From positions 1-44,612 of the forward strand of contig CAUJJC010000122.1 of assembly GCA_963204975.1 (NCBI GenBank): 44,612 bases of DNA. Reading direction: 5' to 3'. Below, one piece after another: positions 1 to 8,717 of the stretch (position 1 is its first letter; every line of letters begins with the position of its first letter). Under the pieces are notes generated by a model that worked only from the letters and a program-made list of their open reading frames with translations, was not told where the DNA came from and did not search any database. The translations under genes were made by a program, and so were the position numbers. The DNA is from Verrucomicrobiota bacterium. Lineage in GTDB: Bacteria; Verrucomicrobiota; Verrucomicrobiia; Verrucomicrobiales; Verrucomicrobiaceae.

Positions 1-34
1 GTGGCGTCTTGAGAAAACAGCGACGGCGAGGAAT

Positions 35-1741
35 CTAGTCCGCACCGCTGGGATCGGAGTCAGCACTGGCAGCTTCGGCAGCGTCCGAGGCGGCAGCTTC
101 CTCTTCATCCGTAGGCAGAGGATTCTCGTCCACGGCTGGAGCTTCAGCGGCCTCAGGGCTGGGGGCCACTTCGGCAACACTTTCCTCGGCGGGTGCTTCC
201 ACGTCAGCTTGCGGTTCTTCGGCTGTAGGTGCCTCAGATGCCTCGGCTTCGACTGCCTGATCATCGCCGCCTGAATCTGCGCTAGCGGCGTCAGCCTTGG
301 CTCCAGGGGCATGTTGTGGTGGCTCGCCCTGCACGCCCAGGAAGAGAACTCCATCGCTGTAGGAGATGACGTAGCCTTCGTGGATCAGCCAGTGGAGGTC
401 CACGATGAGGCCCTTCTGCTCCTCAGTGAGCTGCTTGGGTTGCTCTTCGGCCCCAGGCTCGACAGGGGCAGCAGGTGCAGAGGGCGCGAGTTCGGAAAGG
501 AGTTTGGCGCTGGCGATGCCGGGCTCCGCTTTGATCCGCTCCACGATGGTGGAGATGCGCGGGCTGAGCACGATGCCGGGCTCGATGGGCCGTGGCTTGA
601 CACGGCTGACGAACATCTTGCCACCGCGGCGCTTGAAGAGCTTCAAGCCGCGACGATCCAAGCCATGGGCAATCTTTTGCGACAGTTCGAAGAGGTGCTT
701 CTTAGCATCCTCGATGTGACGCCGAAGCAGGCGGCCAAGACCGGGCGAGAGCTGCTCGCGCTTGGCTGTGGCATGAACGATGGCCTCACGGGTTTCCACC
801 ACGGCATCCTCGGAATGAACGCGACGGAAGTGGGCTTCGAATTCGCTTCTGAGGGTGAAACTGACAGGCTCCTGGCCTTCCACAGGCTCGCCTTTCAACC
901 ACGTCCACTTCGTCCCCTTCCGCTGCTGTTCCTTCCACTTCTCGATGAGTTCAGGCGAGTTCTCGACGCGAACGCGGCGGCGATATTCCTCAAAGGGCAG
1001 GTTGGCAAACCGCTCAGTGTGCAAGCGCTTGAGTGTTGTCTGATAGCTGTGATGGCTGGTGGGGCCGAGGATCTCGCCGCTCATGCCGCAGACGCCCACG
1101 CTGGTGAAGACGCCCTTAGGTTCTTCGAGTTCGACTTCCTCCGTCGAGTAATAAGGAGCCACCGCTTCAGGATTGCGAAGCAAGTAACGAACGGCCTCTT
1201 CGCGTGTCTCGAACAAGGCACCATCGGCGGTGACCTGGAACAATCCGATCAGGCGCTCCGCCTCGCATTCCACCTTGACGCGATGGCGCTCAGGACCGGC
1301 AAGGACAAGGCGCGCTGCATCAAACAAACTGAACGCCAGGCCCTGGCTCTTGACATGCTGGGCGAGCATTTCGAGGGCTTTGTCCTCGGGCTCGACCGTC
1401 ACTTTGAGACCGGTGGGAATCACAGGCCCCTCGGGCATGGCGGGGCGTGGAGCGCGATCATCGCGGCGGCCAAACTTGCCTGGAGGACGATCTCCACCAG
1501 CACCCGGAGGACGATCACGACGAGGGCCTGGACCAGCGCCTGAGCGATCACGGTCGAACGGTTTGCCACCACCCCCGCTTCGTGCATTGCGGTCACGCCT
1601 GTCTGGGCGGCCATCGTCTTCGCGATCAGCGTAGGATTTGCTAGGCGAGGAGGAGCCGAAGTTCGCCACCCAGTCTGGCACGAAGCGCAGGCTGGAGAGG
1701 TCGAGAGAATCGGAGGAGGGAGTCTGAGGTTGATCGCTCAT
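35..1741 (-). CDS. Conserved hypothetical protein with charged low-complexity ends
   Basis: I do not recognise a named family for this 568-residue protein. The start is placed at the Met beginning MSDQPQTPSSDS because the 31 upstream in-frame residues look like untranslated sequence. After a Ser/Pro-rich segment comes an Arg/Gly/Asp-rich disordered stretch (about residues 35-100, RDR, GGGG and PPG runs), like RNA-binding tails. A folded middle (about 105-445) has basic helical segments such as KWKEQQRKGTKW and KLFKRRGGKMF. The last 100 residues are almost entirely Ala, Glu, Asp, Pro and Ser, a disordered acidic tail. The basic N-terminus, structured core and acidic C-terminus suggest a nucleic-acid-associated protein, but that is inference. 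No signal peptide or membrane segment is visible. It is divergent from the next gene with a 111-bp gap. Confidence 0.85.
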   Translation of the reverse strand: MSDQPQTPSSDSLDLSSLRFVPDWVANFGSSSPSKSYADREDDGRPDRRDRNARSGGGGKPFDRDRSGAGPGPRRDRPPGAGGDRPPGKFGRRDDRAPRPAMPEGPVIPTGLKVTVEPEDKALEMLAQHVKSQGLAFSLFDAARLVLAGPERHRVKVECEAERLIGLFQVTADGALFETREEAVRYLLRNPEAVAPYYSTEEVELEEPKGVFTSVGVCGMSGEILGPTSHHSYQTTLKRLHTERFANLPFEEYRRRVRVENSPELIEKWKEQQRKGTKWTWLKGEPVEGQEPVSFTLRSEFEAHFRRVHSEDAVVETREAIVHATAKREQLSPGLGRLLRRHIEDAKKHLFELSQKIAHGLDRRGLKLFKRRGGKMFVSRVKPRPIEPGIVLSPRISTIVERIKAEPGIASAKLLSELAPSAPAAPVEPGAEEQPKQLTEEQKGLIVDLHWLIHEGYVISYSDGVLFLGVQGEPPQHAPGAKADAASADSGGDDQAVEAEASEAPTAEEPQADVEAPAEESVAEVAPSPEAAEAPAVDENPLPTDEEEAAASDAAEAASADSDPSGAD

Positions 1742-1852
1742 GCGGTGAGGGGGGAGACGCACTATGCTCGAATGAAAACCACTTGGCGAGCAAGGAATGC
1801 ACTTTGGTAAAGGTGTTGCCAGCAGACACTCCACGCGTTCACTGCGCTACTG

Positions 1853-3646
1853 ATGAATTCCACCAACCCTGCCGATCAGATCAAACCGGTGCTGAGGCTC
1901 GCTCTCTGGGTGTTCGTCGCGTCCCTGGCGTTTCTCCACGTCTTCATTACCTTCCGTGGTCTCGCCAGTCCTGCGGCGATGGATCAGGCGCAGATCGCTC
2001 GTGAGCTGGCACGCGGGCATGGCTTCAGCACGCAAATGGTGCGCCCCTCGGCCCTGCGAATGCTGCAAGAGAACCAGCGCGATGCCTCCGTCGCCCGCCT
2101 GCCAGACACTTCACATCCACCTTTGCAGCCGATCCTCTGGGCTCCCGTGTTCAAGGCGCTGGAATCATGGTGGCCATTCGAGACCACCGGAATGATCTAC
2201 CGGATGGACCGCGTGATCGCCTGCATGAACACCTGCTGGTTCTTGCTCACCCTGGTGCTGATGCACGGCATCGCGAGGCGGTTGTTTGATCGCACCCTGG
2301 CTGGCTTCGCCGTGCTGGCTTTGGTGCTCAGCCGCCCGATGTGGATGATGGTGACCAATGGCGGACACCATGCACTGCTCCTTTTTTGTGCCACTGCCAG
2401 CGCATGGTGCCTCATGATGATGATGCGGAGGGCAGAGGCCGGTGAGCCCTCGGGTGCGATGCCCCTCCTCCTAGGCCTCGCCTGCACAGCCATGATTATG
2501 ACGCAGTGGATGGCCGCGTGGCTGGTGCTCGGGGTGGGCATTTCAGTGGCAGTGCTCTTGCCGAGAAATCGCGGGGCACTGGTGTTCGTGATCTTGCTTC
2601 CCCTGCTGGCTTCGGCAGGCTGGCTGATTCGTAACCAAATGATTTGCGGCGAGATGCTCGGCACGGCCAAGGCTTCGTTGCAGAGCATCTTGGTGCCGTT
2701 CCCTGATTCGGTGCAAATGCGCGACTATGAAAGCGCCACGCCACCACTGGTGCTGTCCGCGCTGATGCGCCGAGTGAATGCCCATTTCAGTGGCCAAATC
2801 GAAGACTTGTTCAGCCATGTGCTGATGGTCGTGCCCGCAGCCTTGTTCTTCCTTTCGCTGCTCCACCGATTCCGCCGTGACGATGTAAACCGTTTCCGCT
2901 GGGCCATCGCCATCATCTGGGGTTGTGCGATTCTCGGCATGTCACTCCTGGGCCTGCCGGATGGACCCCAGGATGACCGGCAACTCCACGCCATCCTCGT
3001 GCCGAGCTTGACTGTGCTAGGACTAGCGGGCCTGGCGGTTCTTTGGGCTCGCTTCAATCCCGGTCACGGAGGTGTCTGGACGAGGCATGGCTTCGCCATT
3101 CTCGCCCTCGGCATCGGTGGCTGGCCGATCATCGTGGGCCTGACGAGTGATCTGCGGCTTGGTCTCTTCATGAAGAACCAGATGATGCAACCTGACTATC
3201 GGGCGGCTTCGATGTCTCGCCTCAGGGACATGGTCAACGAGGAGGAGACGCTGGTCTCCGATGCTCCGTGGGCCATCGCATGGTATGCAGACCGCAGCAC
3301 GATCTGGCTGCCCAAGAGTCGGGACCAGTTCCATCGCCTGCGCGATCTGGCGAAGGAGCAGAAGCACCCTGTCGCCGGAGTGGTCGTGACCACCCTTTGC
3401 ATGAAGAACGAAACGTTCGCCTCTCAGTTCACGGGGCATTACGCCGAGTGGATTGATCTGATCGCCCGTGGGCCTATCCGCGCATTGGGTGTCGATCTGG
3501 CCCAGAACGTCGAGCGGTTGCGGGACTATCCGCACATGTTCCCACTGGGCTGGACACAGATGCCCGACGGCAGGCCAATGTTTCCAGCCAATTTCTTCTC
3601 GGACAAGGATCGCTGGACGGCTCTGAAGGAAGCAAAAAAACCGTGA
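1853..3646 (+). CDS. Polytopic membrane protein, GT-C glycosyltransferase-like
   Basis: This 597-residue protein has an N-terminal membrane segment (about 14-35), then a luminal-type loop with acidic residues (MDQAQIARELARGHGFST), then eight to ten hydrophobic spans up to about residue 420 and a soluble C-terminal domain of about 170 residues. The pattern of TM1, a large first loop containing a short Asp-bearing helix and the phrase ARGHGFST is typical of dolichyl-phosphate-mannose/ArnT-type GT-C transferases, which move sugars from polyprenyl-phosphate donors on the outer face of the inner membrane. I infer that fold from topology; the acceptor cannot be told. It ends four bases before the convergent thioredoxin-fold gene. 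Confidence 0.85.
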   Translation: MNSTNPADQIKPVLRLALWVFVASLAFLHVFITFRGLASPAAMDQAQIARELARGHGFSTQMVRPSALRMLQENQRDASVARLPDTSHPPLQPILWAPVFKALESWWPFETTGMIYRMDRVIACMNTCWFLLTLVLMHGIARRLFDRTLAGFAVLALVLSRPMWMMVTNGGHHALLLFCATASAWCLMMMMRRAEAGEPSGAMPLLLGLACTAMIMTQWMAAWLVLGVGISVAVLLPRNRGALVFVILLPLLASAGWLIRNQMICGEMLGTAKASLQSILVPFPDSVQMRDYESATPPLVLSALMRRVNAHFSGQIEDLFSHVLMVVPAALFFLSLLHRFRRDDVNRFRWAIAIIWGCAILGMSLLGLPDGPQDDRQLHAILVPSLTVLGLAGLAVLWARFNPGHGGVWTRHGFAILALGIGGWPIIVGLTSDLRLGLFMKNQMMQPDYRAASMSRLRDMVNEEETLVSDAPWAIAWYADRSTIWLPKSRDQFHRLRDLAKEQKHPVAGVVVTTLCMKNETFASQFTGHYAEWIDLIARGPIRALGVDLAQNVERLRDYPHMFPLGWTQMPDGRPMFPANFFSDKDRWTALKEAKKP

Positions 3647-3650
3647 CCAA

Positions 3651-4112
3651 TTACTTGGCGTTAGCAGACTTCGATTCGCTGGGCAGGGCGGCTTTCAGTT
3701 CATCGAAAAACTGAGCACTGTAGCCGCCCCAGCGCTTCACCTCCTTGCCCTCAGAGTTCAGGAGGATCAACGTTGGAAAGCCGCTGACTCCATACTTTGC
3801 CTTCAGTTCCGCGTTTTGCTCCTGGGTCTTCTTGGGAAGGCGCTTGAGCTGCGGGTAATCGAGTTCGACGAGAAGGAGGTGCTCCTTGGCGAAGCGCTTG
3901 AAGGCGGGTTTGGTAAACACCTCGGTATCCAGTTTGATACACCATACACACCAATCCGAACCAGTGAAGTCGAGCAACACCGACCGGCCTTCGGTTTTGG
4001 CCTTGGCCAGCGTCTTGTCATAATCATCCTCCCAGCCTGTTTTGCTTCCAGCAAAGCTCCATGACGCAAGAGAAAGCAGCACAGCCAGCAAGGGATACAT
4101 GGAAGTCCTCAT
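3651..4112 (-). CDS. Secreted thioredoxin-fold protein
   Basis: A 153-residue protein with a signal peptide (MYPLLAVLLSLASWSFAGS; a second in-frame Met at residue 5 is an equally good start). The mature part is a thioredoxin fold: FTGSDWCVWCIKLD carries a C-x-x-C redox site in the thioredoxin_7/DsbD-gamma-like arrangement, and GVSGFPTLILLNSEGKEV holds the conserved cis-Pro. It is probably a periplasmic thiol-disulfide reductase or chaperone. It is not linked to an obvious cytochrome-maturation operon; the closest gene, the GT-C-like protein, converges on it. Confidence 0.9.
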   Translation of the reverse strand: MRTSMYPLLAVLLSLASWSFAGSKTGWEDDYDKTLAKAKTEGRSVLLDFTGSDWCVWCIKLDTEVFTKPAFKRFAKEHLLLVELDYPQLKRLPKKTQEQNAELKAKYGVSGFPTLILLNSEGKEVKRWGGYSAQFFDELKAALPSESKSANAK

Positions 4113-4185
4113 AAGGCCCTAGTTACGTGCGAGCCCCTGATGATCTTGGAGCATCTTGAGTCGTGGCCGAAAGTGTGTGCCAAAC

Positions 4186-4213
4186 AAAAACCCCGCCTGG
4201 GAACCAAGCGGGG
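4186..4213 (-). terminator. Rho-independent terminator of the PEP-CTERM gene
   Basis: On the minus strand CCCCGC, an 11-base loop and GCGGGG form a six-GC-pair stem followed directly by five T residues. It lies 34 bp after the stop codon of the PEP-CTERM gene and before the thioredoxin-fold gene, so it separates their transcripts. Confidence 0.8.
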
Positions 4214-4247
4214 TAGGCTTCGAAGTGATATGCAGTGCCGCTGCCAA

Positions 4248-4865
4248 TCAACGACGCCGACGCAAGAGCGGCATCATCATTCCCAGAGCAAGGAACATCG
4301 CCCGGCTGGGCTCAGGAACGCTGAATACAGCGATGAAATTCGATCCACCGTTGTTGCTGAACTGGTCACCGAGATTCGTAAAGGCGCGCAGGAAGACTTC
4401 CACCTGGTAATCCCCATCACCCGAGTTGGCGAGCGAGAGTAGGTTAATGTTGCCCCCGCTCAGGCCCCTCCACTCCTGGTCACCACTTCCGCTAAATGTA
4501 TTCCCACCCAGATCGGTGGCTGTAGCGTTGGCACCGAAATTCAAAGCCATGGTGGAGAAGGCTCCGGGCGTATTGCCCACCTTGTAAACTCGATACTGAA
4601 GCTCCACTCCGGTAACGTTGTCGCCATTGCCAATGTTCTTGTAAGTGAGGCCAGAGGCGTTGGTGATGCTCAGGCTGGTGAAGTTGGTTGCTACATCGCC
4701 AAAATCCAAGCCATTGAAATCTGGATGGTTGGTAGCACCATACGATTGCAGATCATAGACCACGTCGGTCCCGGTGTTGATCTGAATGTAGCTACCAAAC
4801 ATGCCAGTGGCTGCAGTGGCGAGACCAGGGGTCAGAAGCAGAAGTGCGATGGCCAGAACCTTCAT
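4248..4865 (-). CDS. PEP-CTERM sorting-domain exported protein
   Basis: A 205-residue exported protein. It begins with a signal peptide (MKVLAIALLLLTPGLATAA), continues with a Gly/Asn/Thr-rich beta-strand-type body without cysteines, and ends with the tripartite PEP-CTERM signal: VPEPSR, a hydrophobic stretch (AMFLALGMMMPLL) and an RRRR tail. PEP-CTERM signals are processed by exosortase and are usually found on extracellular or surface proteins of biofilm-forming Gram-negatives. No exosortase gene is in the window. A promoter and a palindrome lie upstream and a terminator downstream, so it appears to be a single-gene unit. The binding partner or role of the body cannot be told. Confidence 0.92.
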   Translation of the reverse strand: MKVLAIALLLLTPGLATAATGMFGSYIQINTGTDVVYDLQSYGATNHPDFNGLDFGDVATNFTSLSITNASGLTYKNIGNGDNVTGVELQYRVYKVGNTPGAFSTMALNFGANATATDLGGNTFSGSGDQEWRGLSGGNINLLSLANSGDGDYQVEVFLRAFTNLGDQFSNNGGSNFIAVFSVPEPSRAMFLALGMMMPLLRRRR

Positions 4866-4890
4866 GTGAACAGAATGGGTTGAGTCGCCG

Positions 4891-4918
4891 ATGCTAGGGG
4901 TTCTGCATTTTTCGTCAA
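4891..4918 (-). promoter_or_regulatory. Candidate sigma-70 promoter of the PEP-CTERM gene
   Basis: On the minus strand TTGACG (4918-4913) and TAGCAT (4896-4891) are separated by 16 bp and sit 26 bp before the start codon. The -35 matches five of six consensus bases; the -10 is weaker. Confidence 0.4.
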
Positions 4919-4932
4919 TACGTTTGTCAGAG

Positions 4933-4950
4933 CTTGGTCAATTGACCAAG
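4933..4950. promoter_or_regulatory. Perfect 18-bp palindrome, candidate operator
   Basis: CTTGGTCAATTGACCAAG is identical to its reverse complement. It sits in the 165-bp divergent intergenic region between the PEP-CTERM gene and the ABC transporter gene, 14 bp upstream of the candidate -35 box. The TGGTC/GACCA half-sites resemble sites bound by GntR/FadR-type dimers, but no such regulator gene is nearby, so the ligand and protein are unknown. Confidence 0.5.
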
Positions 4951-5030
4951 GTGCCCTTGGGTGCGAGCGGTCACAGGTTGTCACGGAGCGCTCTCCTGCC
5001 ATAGTCGGGCGCTCCTTCCCTTCTTATTTC

Positions 5031-8000
5031 ATGAGTCAGCCCGCGCCCGATCAATCCCAGCTTCGCAAGGCGGAGCCATCGTCGAGTGGGACGGGCTCGT
5101 GGTGGAGGCGCTGGCTGCCAGGAGGAAAGGCGACAGGAGCCACCGCATCGGGCAACAGCATCCTACCCGTGCTCATCGAGGTCTTCGCAGGATTCAGCAA
5201 GCTCGACGGGGACGTGGAAGAGGACGAAATCGACTCCTCCCTCGGCTACCTTCGTTACGATTACCCAGATGCGATTTACGCCGAACTGCGCCGCCTTTAC
5301 TTTGAGGCCTTGCAGAAAACTCAGGACCTGACGCTGCGTGCGAAGGAACTCAGCCGCACGCTGACGATGGAGCAGAAGATTCTGCTCGGTGTGCAGCTCT
5401 ACCTGTTGATCAGCCGCACAACGCAGAACCGGCGGCAGATGGTCGAGTTTTACCTGTTCATGACGAACCTCGGCATCGCAGCCCAGGCCATCGACATTGT
5501 TTATCAACTCAAGGCCGGAGAGCCGGATGGGAGCGAGGACTCAAGCCATCCCAAAGGTGCCCAGCCGCTGGATACCCTGCGCATAGCCGGAGCCAATCCC
5601 TGCGATGTCCTGCTGCGCTCGCTCTCGGCTGACTGTGTGGTGACCGCCTATCGCTACCAGAATCTCATCCTGCTCAAAAACACCGGCAAGGTGCCGATCC
5701 TGGTGCGCAGCCGCCGCCAGCCGCCCGGTGATTTCAGCCGTCTTTACCCTGGAGAGCGCGTGGTCCTGGAAGACGTCGCCTTGGACTACAATGATCTCGT
5801 CTCCTACTTCAACGCCAAGAAGACGCTGACCGGCACGCAGCTTTACCTCACCCTGACGGACGAGGGGGATGCGGAGATCGCCCCCCAGCGCGCGCGTGGC
5901 ACGAACCTGCGCGTTAGCTTCGGCCTTGGTGTCACCGTCGAGGCGCTACGGGACACAGATGCCAAGCTCAACGGCCATCCCCTCACCGCAGGCACGGTCG
6001 TCGATGCCTCCATTGAAGACGCCATCGTGGCCCATGGCGAGGTGGAGATCTCACTTCTCGATCTCCGTCGCCGGGCGCGTGAATTTGGCGGCCAGTTCCG
6101 TCTCGAAGGTAGCCGCAACACTTACTTGGTCTCCAACAATCCCGATCTTCTCGAAGAAGGCGACATTCTGCTGTCCGAGGAGACCGAGGGCGAAGTCCTC
6201 CTCCGCATTGAATGCGATTACGCGGAAAAGACCGGCACCGTGGAGGTGCTCCGTTGTTCGCGTCCTGTCTATGTGGGCACGGCGGTGGTGAGCGACCTCA
6301 TGCCGCTCAAGGATGGCGACACCATCACCCTTGGCGACGGGCAGTTCCTGCGCTGCCATTTCGCCGACCGCATCATCGAAGAGGAACGCAACACCGTCCG
6401 CCAGATCGACGTGCGTGAGCTGGTGCATCGATTTGATCAGAAGGACACAGCGCTGGACGGCATCAGCCTCAGTGCTCGGCGCGGTGAGATGATCTGCGTC
6501 ATGGGGCCCAGCGGATGCGGCAAGAGCACGCTCCTCCGGGTGCTCGGCGGACAGCTTCAGCCCAAAGGTGGCGAGGTGCTCATGAATGGCCTCCCGCTCT
6601 ACGACCACCTCGAAAGCCTCAAGCCCTACATCGCCTACATCCCGCAGGAGGACGCCTTCGATCCCTTGCTCAAGGTGCAGGAGAATCTCGATTTCTCCGT
6701 GGCTGTTCGTTGCCCTCATCTGCGCGTCGAAGACCGGCGCAAGCGCGTGGAAGCCAAGCTCGCCGAACTCGGTCTCGCCGAACTCCGCAACCGCCTCGCA
6801 GGCACACCGCAACAAAAGTTCCTCAGTGGCGGCGAGCGCAAGCGCCTGAATGCCGGCCTCGATATGATCGGCATCTCGGACATCTACCTGTTCGACGAGC
6901 CTACATCCGGCCTGTCATCCAAGGACAGCGAGCACGTCCTGGAGATCATCCGCTCCCTCGCCAGCAACAAGATCGTCTTCGCCTCCATCCATCAGCCCTC
7001 GATGCGATTGCTCCAAATGTTCGACAAGGCCCTCCTGCTCGACAAAGGCGGCAAGATGGCCTTCTTCGGCACGCCACAAGCGATGCTCGAATACTTCTGG
7101 CGCGTCTATCACGAAGAGACCGGTCAGTCTGATGGCAATGAGATCATGGGCAATGTCACGCCCGACTTCGTCTTTGATGTGCTGGAGACTCCGCTGCGCG
7201 ACATCAGCGGCGACATCATCCTCGAACAGAACACCGACGGTCACCTCGTCCATGCCCGACGATTCCCGCCGAACTTCTGGCGAGATCGCTACCAGACTCA
7301 CCGCCTGCTCCAGAGCATGTCGGGATCAGATGGTTTCAATGCGTCGGCGACATCCATTTATGTGCCGCGTGATGACCGGCGGAGCGACATTGACAACCGG
7401 CAGAAAAAAGTGCCCCAGGTGCCCAAGCATCGCTTCCGCGAAGAATCGATTCTCTTTGGCACCATGCTTCGACGCGCGTTTTTGAGCAAGCTGCGCAATC
7501 GTGCCAACCTGCTCACAACGTTGCTGGAGGCACCCATGCTCGCCCTGCTCATCAGCATGGTGCTGCGCTATTCGGAAGAGGACCACTACACCTTCGCCTC
7601 CGCCTTCCACATCCCCACCTACCTCTTCATGAGCCTCGTGGTGGCCATGTTCCTCGGCCTCACCAACAGTGCGGACGAGATCATCCGTGATCGCGCCATG
7701 CTGAACCGCGAGCGCAATCACAACCTGCGCACCTTTTACTACATCACCGGCAAGGTCCTCGCGCTCGGCACCTTCGCACTCGTGCAATGCGTGATCTACC
7801 TCCTGATCGGCAACTGGATGCTCGAACTGCGCGACATGTTCTTCATTCACCTCTGGTGGATGTTTGCCACAGCTCTCACCGGCGCCATCCTGGGGCTCTT
7901 CATCAGCAGCCTTGTGCATGACAGCCGCACCGCGCTCAACATCATCCCGCTTCTCCTCATCCCCCAGATCATCCTCGGTGGTGCCCTGATCAAATACGAG

Positions 8001-8717
8001 GAGATGAACAAGAATCTCGACCTCGTTTATTCCATAAGTAAGTTCGTCAAAGCCGATGAACAAGGCGGCGACTCCAGCAAGCTCAAGGTGCCCTTCATCT
8101 GCCAGTTCATGCCCCTTCGCTGGAGCTATGAAGCCATGCTCATCTCACAGGCCAGGTTCAATCCCCTGACCCGCAGCCAAGACCTCCTGGAGTCCCGCAT
8201 TCAGCAGATCGTCGAGAAACCCGGCGAACTCACCGAGCAGGAACGCAACACGCTAGACCTCACCAAACAAGCCCTCGCCGTCGTCTCCGGCCTCCAGGCC
8301 AAGGAACCCAACGATGTGCCCAAGCATCTCGAAAATGTGCGTGAGCACGCCGTGCATGGCACCCTGACTCAGGAGATGCTCGACTACGTGCAACGCGAGC
8401 GCAAAGCCACGAGCGCGGAAGAACTCTACGTAAATAGAAAGGTCCTCGATCTCGTGACCAAAGCCGAGATGGAACGCGAAGACTATCGTCGTGAGCGAAG
8501 CCCCAATGTCTTCTTCGGCACCACTCGCAAGTATCCATTCGTGAAGTGGACCTCCGACGCCGAGAAGCTCCGCAACCACGCCTCGTGGCTGGGCTTCTAC
8601 ATCGACTACTACGAAGTCAAAACCATTCACCTCAACGCCTTCGTCATCCTCTTCTCCCTCGTCCTTATCATCGCCTCCGTTCAGTTCTCACTGAAGCGAC
8701 AACTAACGAAGGTTTAG
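5031..8717 (+). CDS. ABCG-type ABC transporter with N-terminal FHA-like regulatory region
   Basis: A 1228-residue fusion. Residues about 40-155 form an all-helical TerB-like region. Residues about 180-455 hold beta-rich segments, the last (LKDGDTITLGDGQFLRCHF) resembling FHA domains. The ATPase follows: Walker A GPSGCGKST at 492-500, signature LSGGERKRL at 598, Walker B IYLFDEPTSGLS at 618-629 and the switch His in ASIHQPSMR. The order ATPase then permease and the DEPTSGLS form are typical of ABCG/White proteins. An ABC2-type membrane domain starts near 820, with a soluble insert of over 100 residues (about 1020-1190) before the last TM helix. Such proteins normally work as dimers that export lipids or hydrophobic compounds; the substrate here is unknown. 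Its stop overlaps that of the convergent cytochrome gene by four bases. Confidence 0.92.
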   Translation: MSQPAPDQSQLRKAEPSSSGTGSWWRRWLPGGKATGATASGNSILPVLIEVFAGFSKLDGDVEEDEIDSSLGYLRYDYPDAIYAELRRLYFEALQKTQDLTLRAKELSRTLTMEQKILLGVQLYLLISRTTQNRRQMVEFYLFMTNLGIAAQAIDIVYQLKAGEPDGSEDSSHPKGAQPLDTLRIAGANPCDVLLRSLSADCVVTAYRYQNLILLKNTGKVPILVRSRRQPPGDFSRLYPGERVVLEDVALDYNDLVSYFNAKKTLTGTQLYLTLTDEGDAEIAPQRARGTNLRVSFGLGVTVEALRDTDAKLNGHPLTAGTVVDASIEDAIVAHGEVEISLLDLRRRAREFGGQFRLEGSRNTYLVSNNPDLLEEGDILLSEETEGEVLLRIECDYAEKTGTVEVLRCSRPVYVGTAVVSDLMPLKDGDTITLGDGQFLRCHFADRIIEEERNTVRQIDVRELVHRFDQKDTALDGISLSARRGEMICVMGPSGCGKSTLLRVLGGQLQPKGGEVLMNGLPLYDHLESLKPYIAYIPQEDAFDPLLKVQENLDFSVAVRCPHLRVEDRRKRVEAKLAELGLAELRNRLAGTPQQKFLSGGERKRLNAGLDMIGISDIYLFDEPTSGLSSKDSEHVLEIIRSLASNKIVFASIHQPSMRLLQMFDKALLLDKGGKMAFFGTPQAMLEYFWRVYHEETGQSDGNEIMGNVTPDFVFDVLETPLRDISGDIILEQNTDGHLVHARRFPPNFWRDRYQTHRLLQSMSGSDGFNASATSIYVPRDDRRSDIDNRQKKVPQVPKHRFREESILFGTMLRRAFLSKLRNRANLLTTLLEAPMLALLISMVLRYSEEDHYTFASAFHIPTYLFMSLVVAMFLGLTNSADEIIRDRAMLNRERNHNLRTFYYITGKVLALGTFALVQCVIYLLIGNWMLELRDMFFIHLWWMFATALTGAILGLFISSLVHDSRTALNIIPLLLIPQIILGGALIKYEEMNKNLDLVYSISKFVKADEQGGDSSKLKVPFICQFMPLRWSYEAMLISQARFNPLTRSQDLLESRIQQIVEKPGELTEQERNTLDLTKQALAVVSGLQAKEPNDVPKHLENVREHAVHGTLTQEMLDYVQRERKATSAEELYVNRKVLDLVTKAEMEREDYRRERSPNVFFGTTRKYPFVKWTSDAEKLRNHASWLGFYIDYYEVKTIHLNAFVILFSLVLIIASVQFSLKRQLTKV

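Noticed and set aside
311-1543. A plus-strand open frame of 410 codons
   Set aside because: It is antisense to the low-complexity protein gene and shows no family feature or plausible start.
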